Source of the DNA: Aeromonas bestiarum
GTDB lineage: Bacteria > Pseudomonadota > Gammaproteobacteria > Enterobacterales > Aeromonadaceae
DNA length: 64,000 nucleotides
NCBI RefSeq assembly: GCF_000819745.1
Contig: NZ_CDDA01000021.1
Location: 58,279-122,278, forward strand
Reading direction: 5' to 3'
Below the pieces are notes generated by a model. That model did not search any database. It was given only the letters and a program-made list of their open reading frames with translations, and was not told where the DNA came from. Positions 42,990 to 51,921 of the stretch are shown piece after piece. Made by a program: the position numbers and the translations under genes. How positions within the stretch are numbered: the stretch's first letter is position 1; every line of letters begins with the position of its first letter.

Positions 42990-43934
42990 TCAAACGGCCT
43001 TTTTGCGAGTCACCCAGAGGCTCAATCCCATGGACGCCAGCAGGATCAGCGCTACGACGCCCAATGCAATGCCGGTCGGGATCTTGAACACATCCAGCAA
43101 CAGCATCTTGACCCCGATGAACATCAGGATCAGCGCCAGGCCGTATTTCAGCAGAGCGAAACGCTCGGCCACCCCCGCCAGCAGGAAGTACATGGCGCGC
43201 AGACCCATGATGGCGAAGATGTTGGAAGTCAGCACTATGAAGGGATCCGTGGTCACCGCGAAGATGGCCGGGATACTGTCCACCGCGAAAATGAGATCGC
43301 TCACCTCCACCAGCACCAGAATGAGCAGCAGCGGAGTGGCGTAACGCACGCCGTCACGCCAGACGAAGAACTTCTCCCCCTCCAGTGTCTCGGTCACCTT
43401 GAAGCGACGACGCATCCAGCCCAGCAGCGGGTTGTTGGCCAGATCCGGCTCCTTGTCGGCGGCCCACAGCATCTTGACCCCGGTCAGCAACAGGAAGGCG
43501 CCGAACAGGTAGAGGATCCAGTGGAACTGCTCGATGAGCCAGCTGCCGGCGAACACCATGCCGGCCCGCATGACGATGGCACCCAGCACCCCGTACAGCA
43601 GCACCCGGCGCTGCAGCTCGGCCGGAATGGCAAAGTAGCCGAACAGCATCAGCCAGACGAAGACGTTGTCCACCGCCAGCGCCTTCTCGATGAGATAGCC
43701 GGTGAGGAACTCCAGCCCCTTCTGGTTGGCGATCTCGCGGCCTGCGCTGTGATCCAGCCAGAACCAGATGGCCAGGTTGAAGAGCAGCGCCACGCTGATC
43801 CAGATGAGGGACCAGACACCGGCCTCTTTGAGGGACACCTTGTGCGCCTTGCCACCACCGACAAAGCGGATGTCAATCCATAACAGGACCAGCACTATGC
43901 TGAAGAAACCGGTCCACATCCACCATTCACCCAT
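42990..43934 (-). CDS. alx: TerC/Alx family membrane protein, putative manganese exporter
   Basis: 314 aa with about nine membrane helices. Family motifs are EKALAVDNVFVWLMLFGYF, VLVEVSDLIFAVDSIPAIFA and SNIFAIMGLRAMYF; the acidic residues in the first two form the predicted ion site. The length and the N-terminal helix match Alx (YgjT), whose E. coli gene is controlled by a yybP-ykoY element; the same element is upstream here. Likely exports Mn2+ at the inner membrane. GAGAGG precedes the ATG at 43934. Confidence 0.88.
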   Translation of the reverse strand: MGEWWMWTGFFSIVLVLLWIDIRFVGGGKAHKVSLKEAGVWSLIWISVALLFNLAIWFWLDHSAGREIANQKGLEFLTGYLIEKALAVDNVFVWLMLFGYFAIPAELQRRVLLYGVLGAIVMRAGMVFAGSWLIEQFHWILYLFGAFLLLTGVKMLWAADKEPDLANNPLLGWMRRRFKVTETLEGEKFFVWRDGVRYATPLLLILVLVEVSDLIFAVDSIPAIFAVTTDPFIVLTSNIFAIMGLRAMYFLLAGVAERFALLKYGLALILMFIGVKMLLLDVFKIPTGIALGVVALILLASMGLSLWVTRKKAV

Positions 43935-43959
43935 TTTTCACCTCTCCCAAAAACGACAA

Positions 43960-43984
43960 AACCCACGACCGAGAGGCGTGGGTT
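43960..43984 (-). terminator. leader terminator of the terC riboswitch
   Basis: Read on the minus strand: AACCCACG / CGTGGGTT stem with a nine-base loop CCTCTCGGT-like, followed by a T-run interrupted by GTCG. It lies between the aptamer and the terC ribosome site, so it is a conditional terminator. Its loop is complementary both to the aptamer tail and to the ribosome site. Confidence 0.65.
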
Positions 43985-44002
43985 TGCGTTTGGAGCAGAT
44001 AC

Positions 44003-44126
44003 ACCTTGCCTCTCGGCAAGGTCTCACTTACAGCTGAATTGCATCAACTGCCCGGCTGCCGGGTGCACTGCAGGATATGGGTGCACCGTAATGACGACAA
44101 ACCAGCGAGAAGTTACTCCCCTTGTT
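44003..44126 (-). promoter_or_regulatory. yybP-ykoY manganese riboswitch
   Basis: On the minus strand the leader starts ACAAGGGGAGTAAC and ends GTGAGACCTTGCC, the two loop sequences (L1 GGGGAGUA; L3 GAGACCUUGCC) that form the Mn2+ site in this class. CAAGG (44120-44124) pairs with CCTTG (44017-44021) to close P1.1; GCACCCGGCAGCCGGGC-type arms lie between. The position directly before a TerC/Alx gene is the classic one. Mn2+ binding should raise expression. Confidence 0.85.
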
Positions 44127-44192
44127 GGGCGGATAGTAACAGCGGCCAAAGATAACGCCAAGAGACATCTTCACCTCTGGCCCAAATTAATC

Positions 44193-44213
44193 GGGGCACC
44201 ACCAGGGTGCCCC
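44193..44213 (-). terminator. stem-loop after oppF
   Basis: GGGGCACC / GGTGCCCC stem with a five-base loop, 25 nt past the oppF stop; the tail GATTAATTT is T-rich but not a clean run. Confidence 0.6.
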
Positions 44214-44237
44214 ACAAACGCATTCAACAAACCGGCA

Positions 44238-45233
44238 TCAAAGCGGATCGGCCTTGAGGCAAGAGACTGCATGGTCGAAGTTGCCCTCAAGCATGGGGCG
44301 GGTCTTGGCGCACTCGGGGCCTGCCACCGGGCAGCGGGTGCGAAACACGCAACCGGACGGCGGGTTCATGGGCGATGGCAAGTCCCCTTCCAGGATCTGG
44401 ATGACCTTGCTACGCTCCAGATCCGGATCCGGAATGGGCACGGCCGACATCAGCGCCTTGGTATAGGGGTGCAGGGGGTTTGCGAAGATCTCCTTGCGCG
44501 TGCCCAGCTCCACCGCGTTGCCCAGGTACATCACCAGCACCCGATCCGAGATGTGCTTGACCACGGACAAGTCGTGGGCGATGAAGATGAGCGACAGCCC
44601 CATCTCCTTCTGGATAGCCTTGAGCAGGTTCACCACCTGAGCCTGGATGGAGACATCCAGCGCCGAGACAGGCTCGTCACAGATGATCATCTTGGGCTCC
44701 AGGATCAGCGCCCGGGCGATGCCGATACGCTGGCACTGGCCGCCGGAGAACTCGTGCGGATAGCGGTTCACCAGGTTGGGCAAGAGGCCCACCTTGGTCA
44801 TCATGGTGCGCACCTTCTCCTTCACCTGCTCTTTGGAGAGGTTCGGATAGAAGGTGATGAGCGGCTCGGCGATGATGTCGCCTATGGTCATGCGCGGATT
44901 CAGGGAGGCCAACGGATCCTGGAAGATCATCTGGATCTCCTTGCGTTTCTCCCGCAGCGCCTTCTGGTCGAGCTTGGTCAGATCGTTGCCAAGCCACACC
45001 ACCTTGCCGTCGGTGGCCGGCACCAGGCCGATGAGGGCACGGGCGAAGGTGGACTTGCCACAGCCGGACTCGCCCACCACACCCAGGGTCTCCCCTTCAT
45101 ACAGACGCAGGGTCACACCGTCTACCGCCTTCAACGCCGAGGGCTTGGCCCAGGGCCAGGCCCTGTCACTCTTGATGCTGAAGTGGACCTTGAGGTCGGA
45201 CACTTCCAGCAGCAGTTTCTTGTCAGTACCCAT
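44238..45233 (-). CDS. oppF: oligopeptide ABC transporter ATP-binding protein OppF
   Basis: 331 aa. Walker A GESGCGKST, Q-loop FQDPLASLNP, signature FSGGQCQRIGIARAL, Walker B MIICDEPVSALD, and the C-terminal oligopeptide-transporter extension with CVFRTRCP..GPECAKTRP, which binds an iron-sulfur cluster in relatives. Pairs with OppD to power peptide uptake through OppBC. Starts one base before the oppD stop region, tightly coupled. Last gene of the opp operon. Confidence 0.96.
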   Translation of the reverse strand: MGTDKKLLLEVSDLKVHFSIKSDRAWPWAKPSALKAVDGVTLRLYEGETLGVVGESGCGKSTFARALIGLVPATDGKVVWLGNDLTKLDQKALREKRKEIQMIFQDPLASLNPRMTIGDIIAEPLITFYPNLSKEQVKEKVRTMMTKVGLLPNLVNRYPHEFSGGQCQRIGIARALILEPKMIICDEPVSALDVSIQAQVVNLLKAIQKEMGLSLIFIAHDLSVVKHISDRVLVMYLGNAVELGTRKEIFANPLHPYTKALMSAVPIPDPDLERSKVIQILEGDLPSPMNPPSGCVFRTRCPVAGPECAKTRPMLEGNFDHAVSCLKADPL

Positions 45234-46214
45234 TTAATTCGCCCCCTTGATCATGGCATCCGATACCCAATGACAGGCCCGCTCACGGCCGTCGTTGAAC
45301 GGCGTCAGAACAGGTGACTGCTGGCCGCAGATCTCGTGCACCCGATGGCAGCGCTCCTGGAAGGGGCAGCCGGTGGGCAGACGCAGCAGGTTGGGCGGAT
45401 TGCCCGGAATGGTGGGCAGCTCTTCCCCTTCGGTGTCGAGGCGGGGAATGGCGCGCAGCAAGCCTTCGGTATAGGGATGGCTCGGGCGATAGAAGATGTC
45501 GTTCACCCGGCCGTACTCCATGGTCCGACCGGCGTACATCACCAGCACCTTGTCACAGATGCCAGCCACCACACCCAAGTCGTGGGTGATCATGATGATG
45601 GAGGTGTTGAACTCGCGCTTGAGCTCGTTCATCAGCGTCATGATCTGGGCCTGCACCGTCACGTCCAGCGCCGTGGTCGGCTCATCGGCGATGAGCAGCT
45701 GTGGCCGGCACAAGAGGGCCATGGCGATCATAACCCGCTGACGCATGCCACCGGAGAACTCGTGGGGGTACATGTTCATCCGCTTGCGCGACTCTGGGAT
45801 CTTGACCGCATCCAGCATGCGCACCGACTCTTCGAACGCCTCGGCCTTGCTCACTCCCTTGTGCAGCATCAGCACTTCCATCAGCTGATCCTTCACCTTC
45901 ATGTAGGGGTTCAGCGACGTCATGGGGTCCTGGAAGATCATGGCGATCTTCTCGGAGCGGATCTTGTTGAGCTTGTGCTCCGGCAGGTTCAGGATCTCGT
46001 CGCCCTGAAACTTGGCCGAGCCCGTGATGATGCCGTTCTTGGCCAGCAGCCCCATGATGGCAAAGGCCGTCTGGGACTTGCCGGAGCCGGATTCGCCGAC
46101 GATCCCCAGGGTCTCGCCAGCCGCGAGAGAGAAGTTGAGGTCATTGACCGCCACCACATTGCCGTCCGGGGTCTTGAACTCGACCCGCAGATCTTTTACA
46201 TCCAGTAATTTCAT
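45234..46214 (-). CDS. oppD: oligopeptide ABC transporter ATP-binding protein OppD
   Basis: 326 aa. Walker [10 protein letters not shown] (last residue Q for the usual S/T, as in several OppD), signature [15 protein letters not shown], Walker [15 protein letters not shown], and C-terminal Cys-containing motif [16 protein letters not shown]. Heterodimerises with OppF. The ATG at 46214 follows AAGGAGT; 32 nt after oppC. Confidence 0.96.
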   Translation of the reverse strand: MKLLDVKDLRVEFKTPDGNVVAVNDLNFSLAAGETLGIVGESGSGKSQTAFAIMGLLAKNGIITGSAKFQGDEILNLPEHKLNKIRSEKIAMIFQDPMTSLNPYMKVKDQLMEVLMLHKGVSKAEAFEESVRMLDAVKIPESRKRMNMYPHEFSGGMRQRVMIAMALLCRPQLLIADEPTTALDVTVQAQIMTLMNELKREFNTSIIMITHDLGVVAGICDKVLVMYAGRTMEYGRVNDIFYRPSHPYTEGLLRAIPRLDTEGEELPTIPGNPPNLLRLPTGCPFQERCHRVHEICGQQSPVLTPFNDGRERACHWVSDAMIKGAN

Positions 46215-46246
46215 AAAAACTCCTTATCGATCCTTAGCCGCTCTTG

Positions 46247-47158
46247 TTATCGATCCTTCGGATCGAGTGCGTCACGCAGACCATCCCCGAGGAAGTTGAA
46301 GCAAAACAGGGTCACCACCATGAAACCGGCGGGGAACAAGAGTTGCCAGATGGCCACTTCCATCGACTTGGAGCCTTCATCCAGCAGGGCACCCCAGCTG
46401 GTCATGGGTTCCTGGACGCCGAGGCCCAGAAAACTCAGGAAGGATTCAAACATGATCATGCCCGGCACCAGCAAGGTGGCGTAGACGGCCACGATACCGA
46501 GCACGTTCGGTACTATGTGACGGGTGATGATCTTCCACTTGGAGACGCCACAGACATGGGCCGCCTCGATAAACTCCTTGCTCTTGAGGCTCAGGGTCTG
46601 GCCTCGCACGATCCGCGCCATGTCGAGCCAGCTCACCGCACCGATGGCGATGAAGATGAGCGCCAGATTGCGGCCGAAGAAGGTCACCAGCATGATCACG
46701 AAGAACATGAAGGGGAAGGCGTTGAGGATCTCCAGCACGCGCATCATCAGGCTGTCGATCCGCCCGCCGATGAAGCCGGAGGCTGCGCCGTAGAGGGTGC
46801 CGATGACCACGGCCACCATGGCGCCCATGATGCCGACCATCAGCGAGATGCGGCCCCCCAGCAGGGTGCGCACGAACAGATCGCGCCCCAGACTGTCGGT
46901 GCCGAACCAGTGGCCGGTTTCCATGTCAGGCGCGGCCTGCATGGCGCCCCAGTCCGGATCGTCGAAGGTGTATTGGGACAGGTGCGGCCCCACTATCACC
47001 GCCAGACCGATAATGGTCAGTATGATGAGGCTGGTCAGCGCTGCCTTGTTGCGCAGGAAACGGCGACGGGCATCCTTCCACAGGGAGCGTCCTTCCACCA
47101 CTTCCACTTGCTGTGCGAACGCCGCTATGGCTTCGCGTTTTTCAGTTGTGACAACCAT
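46247..47158 (-). CDS. oppC: oligopeptide ABC transporter permease OppC
   Basis: 303 aa. A cytoplasmic N-terminal tail, then six membrane helices with the DppC/OppC domain. The EAA loop is FIEAAHVCGVSKWKIITRHIVPN, which docks on the ATPases. The large loop after TM1 (HLSQYTFDDPDWGAMQAAPD) is typical. The start lies 14 nt after the oppB stop. Confidence 0.96.
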   Translation of the reverse strand: MVVTTEKREAIAAFAQQVEVVEGRSLWKDARRRFLRNKAALTSLIILTIIGLAVIVGPHLSQYTFDDPDWGAMQAAPDMETGHWFGTDSLGRDLFVRTLLGGRISLMVGIMGAMVAVVIGTLYGAASGFIGGRIDSLMMRVLEILNAFPFMFFVIMLVTFFGRNLALIFIAIGAVSWLDMARIVRGQTLSLKSKEFIEAAHVCGVSKWKIITRHIVPNVLGIVAVYATLLVPGMIMFESFLSFLGLGVQEPMTSWGALLDEGSKSMEVAIWQLLFPAGFMVVTLFCFNFLGDGLRDALDPKDR

Positions 47159-47172
47159 GATGTACTCCCGAC

Positions 47173-48099
47173 TTAGTAACGGATCTTGGGATCGATAAAG
47201 GCATAGAGAATATCGACCACGGCGTTAAAGGTGATGGTGAGGGCGCCGACCAGAATGGTCAGCCCGAGCACCATGGAGTAATCACGGTTGAGGGCACCGT
47301 TGACGAACAGCTGGCCAATCCCCGGCAGGCCGAAGATGGTCTCGATCACCACTGAACCCGTGATGATGCCGACGAAGGCCGGACCCAGATAGGAGACCAC
47401 CGGCAGCATGGCCGGACGCAGCGCGTGCTTGAGGATGATGTGACGCAGCGGCAGGCCCTTGGCGCGGGCGGTGCGGATGAAGTTGGAGTTCATGGTCTCG
47501 ATCATGCTGCCGCGCATGATGCGCGAGATGGCGGAGATGTAGTACATCATCATGCCAAATACCGGCAGTACCATGAATTGCACCCCGCCCCCCTGCCAGC
47601 CACCAGCCGGGAACCAGCCCAGATAGATGCTGAAAAAGAGCACCAGCAAGGGTGCCAGCACGAAGCCCGGGATCACCACCCCGGCCATGGCCGACGACAT
47701 CAAGAGATAGTCGATGAGGGTGTTCTGTTTCAAGGCCGCTATGGTGCCAAAGGTCACCCCCAGCAAGACGGCAAAGACGAAAGCCGCGCTCCCGATCTTG
47801 GCGGAAACAGGCAACGCCTGGCTCACCAGATCATTGACGCTGAAGTCCTTGTATTTGAAGGAAGGCCCCAGATCGCCCTGCACCAGGTTGCCAAGATAGG
47901 TGAGGTATTGCACGCCTATGGGCTTGTCCAGGCCGTACTTGGCCTCGATGTTGGCCAACACTTCCGGCGGCAGGGAACGTTCGCTGGTGAAGGGGTTACC
48001 CGGTGCGAAACGCATCATGAAGAAGGAGACGGTGATCAAGACCAGCAGAGTCGGGATCGCTTCCAGTAGACGTTTAAGAATGAATTTCAACATAGACAA
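47173..48099 (-). CDS. oppB: oligopeptide ABC transporter permease OppB
   Basis: 308 aa, six membrane helices. EAA loop FIRTARAKGLPLRHIILKHA; N-terminus LKFILKRLLEAIPTLLVLITVSFFMM as in OppB, read in part. FAPGNPFTSERSLPPEV is the conserved periplasmic loop. Follows oppA by 90 nt with a stem-loop in between, so it is probably expressed below oppA. Confidence 0.96.
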   Translation of the reverse strand: MSMLKFILKRLLEAIPTLLVLITVSFFMMRFAPGNPFTSERSLPPEVLANIEAKYGLDKPIGVQYLTYLGNLVQGDLGPSFKYKDFSVNDLVSQALPVSAKIGSAAFVFAVLLGVTFGTIAALKQNTLIDYLLMSSAMAGVVIPGFVLAPLLVLFFSIYLGWFPAGGWQGGGVQFMVLPVFGMMMYYISAISRIMRGSMIETMNSNFIRTARAKGLPLRHIILKHALRPAMLPVVSYLGPAFVGIITGSVVIETIFGLPGIGQLFVNGALNRDYSMVLGLTILVGALTITFNAVVDILYAFIDPKIRY

Positions 48100-48140
48100 T
48101 TCCTGTCCTGTACTGCTTCCAAAGGGTCGCGGTTGTAATA

Positions 48141-48163
48141 AAGGCCCGCCGTCCGGCGGGCCT
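48141..48163 (-). terminator. attenuating stem-loop between oppA and oppB
   Basis: AGGCCCGCCG / CGGCGGGCCT stem with a TC loop, followed on the minus strand by TTTATTA. A partial terminator here would keep oppA expression above that of the membrane parts. Confidence 0.65.
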
Positions 48164-48189
48164 GCTTGTTATGCGACTTGTTATTTTAC

Positions 48190-49809
48190 TCAGTGAGCAA
48201 TGATATACATGTCTTTGCTGTAGAGGTTGTCCAGCGGGTTGGCCGGGTAGCCGCCCACGTAGGACTTGACCATGCGGGAGGTCACGTACTGGTAGATGGG
48301 GGCAATCGGCATGTCCTTGGCCAGGATCTCTTCGGCCTGGACATAGAGCTTGTTGCGGGAGGCTTCATCCACCTGATCGCGAGACTCCGTCATCAGCTTG
48401 TCAAACACCGGGTTGGAGTACTTGCCGTCGTTGTTGCCGTGAGTGGTCTGCATCAGATCCAGCATGGAAGAGGCTTCGTTGTAGTCGGCGATCCAGCCGG
48501 CACGGCCCACGTCAAACTGACCCTGCTTCTTGGTCTCCAGGTAGGTTTTCCACTCCTGGTTCACCAGGCTCACCTGCACGCCCAGCTTCTTCCACATGGA
48601 AGCAACGGCGACCGCCACCTTCTTGTGGTTGTCGTCGGTGTTGTAGAGCAGCTCGAATTTCAGCGGCTTGCTGGCATCGAAACCGGCTTCTTCCAGCAGG
48701 GCTTTGGCCTTGGTGTCACGCTCCGCCTGGGTCATCTTGGACCACTCGGGGGCCACCGGCTTGAAGCCGTCCACGAAGTCAGGCACCAGCGTGTAGCCTG
48801 GGGTCTCACCCTTGCCCATCACCTTCTCGGCGATCACGTTGCGGTCGATGGCGTAGGAGAGTGCGGTCCGCACGCGCACGTCATCAAACGGCTTCTTCTT
48901 GAAGTTGTACTGGTAGTAGTAGGTACCGACGTAACCACTCACCTTCAGCTCATCGGGCTTCTCTTTCTTCATCTGCTTGAAGCGTTCGATGGGCATGTTG
49001 TAGGTGAGATCCACTTCGCCCGCCAGATAACGGTTCAGCTCGGCGTTGGTGGACTGGATCGGCAGGTAGGTGACAGTATTGATCACCGTCTTGGCGTTGT
49101 TCCAGTAGTTGGGGTTGCGCTCGATGTCGACGCGCTCGTTCACCACCCAGTCTTTCAGCTGATAGGCACCGTTGGATACCATGTTGCCTGGCTGGGTCCA
49201 CTTGTCACCAAACTTCTCTACCACTTTCTTGGGCACAGGGTAGGTGGTGGTGTGGGAGAGCATGCTGACGAAGTAAGGGATCGCTTTTTCCAGCTGCACT
49301 TCGAAGGTGTAGTCGTCGACCGCCTTCACACCCAGGGTGTCAGACGGCTTCTTGCCGGCGATGATCTCGCTGGCATTGACTATGGTCGGGATCTCCAGAT
49401 ACCAGGAGTAGGGCGACGCAGTCTTGGGATCCACGGCCCGCTTGAAGGCGAACTCGAAATCGTGGGCTGTCACGGGATCCCCGTTGGACCACTTGGCATC
49501 TTTGCGCAGGTGGAACACGAAGTGTTTGTTGTCCTTGGTTTCCCAGGACTCGGCCACGGCAGGGAGCACTTCCCCCTTGGGGCCTGAACTCACGAGACCT
49601 TCGAACAGGTCACGCAGAATATTGGATTCAACCGTTCCTTCGGTTTTGTGGGGATCGAGCGTTGCCGGCTCGGAGCCATTGCCTTTCACCAACTGCTGAA
49701 CATCAGCCAGCTTGGTGCCTGCGGGAACATCAGCGGCTTGCGCCACATTGACACCGCCAAACAGAGCTGCCACCAAGAGGGTATTAATCATTGTTTTTTT
49801 ATGAGTCAT
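48190..49809 (-). CDS. oppA: periplasmic oligopeptide-binding protein OppA
   Basis: 539 aa. Signal peptide 1-25 (ends VAQA), then ADVPAGTKLADVQQLVKGNG and EPATLDPHKTEGTVESNI, the class 5 solute-binding signature. WKTYLETKKQGQFDVGRAGWI and ANPLDNLYSKDMYII match OppA. Captures peptides of 2-5 residues for OppBCDF. The ATG at 49809 has GGAG 7 nt upstream; the long in-frame extension to 49959 is rejected. First gene of the operon. Confidence 0.96.
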   Translation of the reverse strand: MTHKKTMINTLLVAALFGGVNVAQAADVPAGTKLADVQQLVKGNGSEPATLDPHKTEGTVESNILRDLFEGLVSSGPKGEVLPAVAESWETKDNKHFVFHLRKDAKWSNGDPVTAHDFEFAFKRAVDPKTASPYSWYLEIPTIVNASEIIAGKKPSDTLGVKAVDDYTFEVQLEKAIPYFVSMLSHTTTYPVPKKVVEKFGDKWTQPGNMVSNGAYQLKDWVVNERVDIERNPNYWNNAKTVINTVTYLPIQSTNAELNRYLAGEVDLTYNMPIERFKQMKKEKPDELKVSGYVGTYYYQYNFKKKPFDDVRVRTALSYAIDRNVIAEKVMGKGETPGYTLVPDFVDGFKPVAPEWSKMTQAERDTKAKALLEEAGFDASKPLKFELLYNTDDNHKKVAVAVASMWKKLGVQVSLVNQEWKTYLETKKQGQFDVGRAGWIADYNEASSMLDLMQTTHGNNDGKYSNPVFDKLMTESRDQVDEASRNKLYVQAEEILAKDMPIAPIYQYVTSRMVKSYVGGYPANPLDNLYSKDMYIIAH

Positions 49810-50045
49810 TTCCATACTCCAACAAGAACATTCCATGCATTTGTCCATCAACGAGATAAGTACCCCGCTGCCAGCATAATTCCCTGACATTTCTGATAAT
49901 GCAATAGATATTGTCAGGCGAGGCTGGGCTTCATGGTTAAAAAAACAGCTTTTAGCCAATTATTCAGCATTTAAATATAGCGTTGCGGACGTTTTTTATA
50001 CAAACCCGCTCGATTCTAGGAAATGACCAACAAAAAAGAAACAAT

Positions 50046-50071
50046 AAAAAGCCGGTCACGAGGACCGGCTC
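50046..50071 (-). terminator. intrinsic terminator after ychE
   Basis: On the minus strand GAGCCGGTCC-TCGT-GACCGGCTTTTTATT: a 7-9 bp stem with a T-run, 19 nt past the ychE stop. Confidence 0.85.
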
Positions 50072-50089
50072 CGACAAAACAGACCTGAA

Positions 50090-50725
50090 TCACATCAATC
50101 CGGGGAAGACCCCCTTGATCCCCGCCACCATGATCTCGATGCCGAGCGACATCATGATGAGACCCATGATCCGGGTGACCACGTTGATGCCGGTGTTGCC
50201 CATCAGCTTGAACAGCAAGGGGGCGGCGCGGAAGATGAGCCAGGAGCAGAAGGCAAACACCATCACCACCAGCGACATGCCCAGCATCTGGGACCAGGTG
50301 CTCTGGCTGGCGTAGACAATAGAAGAAGAGATGGCTCCCGGGCCCGCCATCAGCGGCAGTGCCAGCGGCACCACAGCGACAGATTCCCGCGCGGCCAGTT
50401 CCCCTTTCTCCTGCTTGTTATGCTTCACCTCCCCCAGCTTGCCCTGCAGCATGGACCAGGCGATCAGGGTGATGAGCGAGCCGCCGGCGATGCGAAACGA
50501 CGCCAGCGAGATGCCAAAACCGTCCAGGATCAGCTGCCCCATGTACATGGAGACCAGCAGGATGATCATCACCGCAATATTGGCTGTGGTGTTGGTCTTC
50601 ATCCGCTCTTCCGGCGTTTGATGGCCGGTCAGACTGACAAAAACCGGCAGCAATCCCAACGGATTGATGATCGCGAACAAACCGATGAAAAACTTCAGAT
50701 ATAAAGAGACGTCAATTGCTGCCAT
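50090..50725 (-). CDS. ychE: MarC family inner-membrane protein YchE
   Basis: 211 aa, six membrane helices. Aligns with E. coli YchE: YLKFFIGLFAIINPLGLLPVF, ESVAVVPLALPLMAGPGAIS and ITRIMGLIMMSLGIEIM (residues read in part). Between opp and adhE as in E. coli, though here a 2OG oxygenase gene is inserted. Function unknown. Start at 50725 (ATG GCA GCC); an ATG nine bases upstream is possible. Confidence 0.93.
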   Translation of the reverse strand: MAAIDVSLYLKFFIGLFAIINPLGLLPVFVSLTGHQTPEERMKTNTTANIAVMIILLVSMYMGQLILDGFGISLASFRIAGGSLITLIAWSMLQGKLGEVKHNKQEKGELAARESVAVVPLALPLMAGPGAISSSIVYASQSTWSQMLGMSLVVMVFAFCSWLIFRAAPLLFKLMGNTGINVVTRIMGLIMMSLGIEIMVAGIKGVFPGLM

Positions 50726-50993
50726 AGGCGCCATCCAGAAGTAAGCAAGGCCACACGGGCCACCCCGATAAATCGAGCGTAAATTTACACCATGCCCCCA
50801 ACCTTCACCAATCAAATAATCTCACCCTTTCCGTGGCTTTTCAGTTAGTTCCTCTAATGTATCGCCAAAATTCAACACATTGATTTGTTAATAAACATTG
50901 TCGCGATTTAACACTCTGGTAAAATCGCTTCGAGTTTTATGCGGCCACGGAGTTTGGGCGCAACATTTCCTCTCAGCAAACAAGGATTTTGTA

Positions 50994-51626
50994 ATGATTG
51001 ATACGGACATCAAGTTGCAATGGCACCTGGATTCACTGCCGGCAGGCACGATCGACCCCCTGCTCGGCTTTTTTGACCGGCTGCCGCTCGATCCCTATAT
51101 CCAGGGCACCTTTCGGGAGCGTCGCTATGGCCGCATCGAGAAAGAGGGTTCACGCTTCTCCCCTCTCGACAATGGCGTCTTCTTTCAGGCCGCCGCCATC
51201 AACAAGTTCCTCGGGGATGTGCCCAGAACCTATGCCGAGCTGGACCCCGCCTTCGTCGCCCACCCCGCCTTCCAGCTGATGCTGACCCGCTTTGCCCGCC
51301 ATATCCGGTTGGCGGATGGCAAGGCGATCGGCATTCACCAGATGCGGATCACCACGGGCCAGGGCGAGAGCGTGCCCCCCGCACCGGAAGGCGTCCATCA
51401 GGATGGTTTCGACTTCATCGGCGTGTTCTTTTGCGGCAGCGAGGGCGTCAGTGGCGGCGCACTTCAGCTCTATCATGGATTAAAAGAACAACCATTTTTT
51501 CAACAAGAATTAAACGCTGGTGGGTATCTGATCCTGGATGATCGCCGTTTCTATCACAATGCAGCCCCCATACTGCCCCTGGCCCCGACCCGGGGACACT
51601 GGGACGTGATAGTGCTAACTGCTTGA
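50994..51626 (+). CDS. 2OG-Fe dioxygenase family protein
   Basis: 210 aa. Iron ligands fit H-x-D in GVHQDGFDFIG, with the distal His in DDRRFYHNAAPI and a following Arg in PTRGHWDVIVL that may bind 2-oxoglutarate. FRERRYGRIEKEG and IGIHQMRITT match the 2OG-Fe_Oxy_2 (BsmA/isoleucine-hydroxylase-like) family. Substrates of relatives are free amino acids. The ATG has AAGGA at proper distance. Not present between ychE and adhE in E. coli, so this is an insertion into a conserved block. Confidence 0.82.
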   Translation: MIDTDIKLQWHLDSLPAGTIDPLLGFFDRLPLDPYIQGTFRERRYGRIEKEGSRFSPLDNGVFFQAAAINKFLGDVPRTYAELDPAFVAHPAFQLMLTRFARHIRLADGKAIGIHQMRITTGQGESVPPAPEGVHQDGFDFIGVFFCGSEGVSGGALQLYHGLKEQPFFQQELNAGGYLILDDRRFYHNAAPILPLAPTRGHWDVIVLTA

Positions 51627-51628
51627 AA

Positions 51629-51660
51629 AATGGTGCGTGGCGCCCTGTTCACGCACCATT
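51629..51660 (+). terminator. stem-loop after the 2OG-Fe gene
   Basis: AATGGTGCGTG / CACGCACCATT stem with a ten-base loop directly after the stop; no T-run. Confidence 0.55.
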
Positions 51661-51747
51661 CAGCCCACTTTTGCTCCACTCTACATTCGTGTAACATCCG
51701 GAAAACATGTATTGTGAAACAAAATTTCTTTTGTTCTTTTGTTACAC

Positions 51748-51761
51748 ATGATCCAGATCAA
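51748..51761 (+). promoter_or_regulatory. putative FNR site upstream of adhE
   Basis: ATGATCCAGATCAA matches TTGAT-N4-ATCAA at 9 of 10 defined bases. Its centre (51754.5) is about 42 bp before the start predicted from the -10 at 51785, the class II position. Confidence 0.6.
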
Positions 51762-51784
51762 GTTTTTCTGAGTCAGCCCCGCTC

Positions 51785-51790
51785 TATAAT
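51785..51790 (+). promoter_or_regulatory. putative -10 element of adhE
   Basis: Perfect TATAAT, with no good -35 at 17 nt, as expected for an activator-dependent promoter. Predicted transcription start near 51797, giving a leader of about 125 nt. Confidence 0.5.
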
Positions 51791-51921
51791 CGACTCAGAA
51801 AGCAATTTAGTAAGGCATGTAAATACCCCATTGTAGTGATTCTCGCCTTGACAGGGCGACTATAATTGCCGGGCATTGCCAAACTCTTACTAAACAGTTT
51901 TCAAATCATCAGGAGATAAAC

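Noticed and set aside
51848..51866. TTGACA and TATAAT close together upstream of adhE
   Set aside because: Only 7 nt separate them, too short for one promoter; neither has a proper partner at 16-18 nt.
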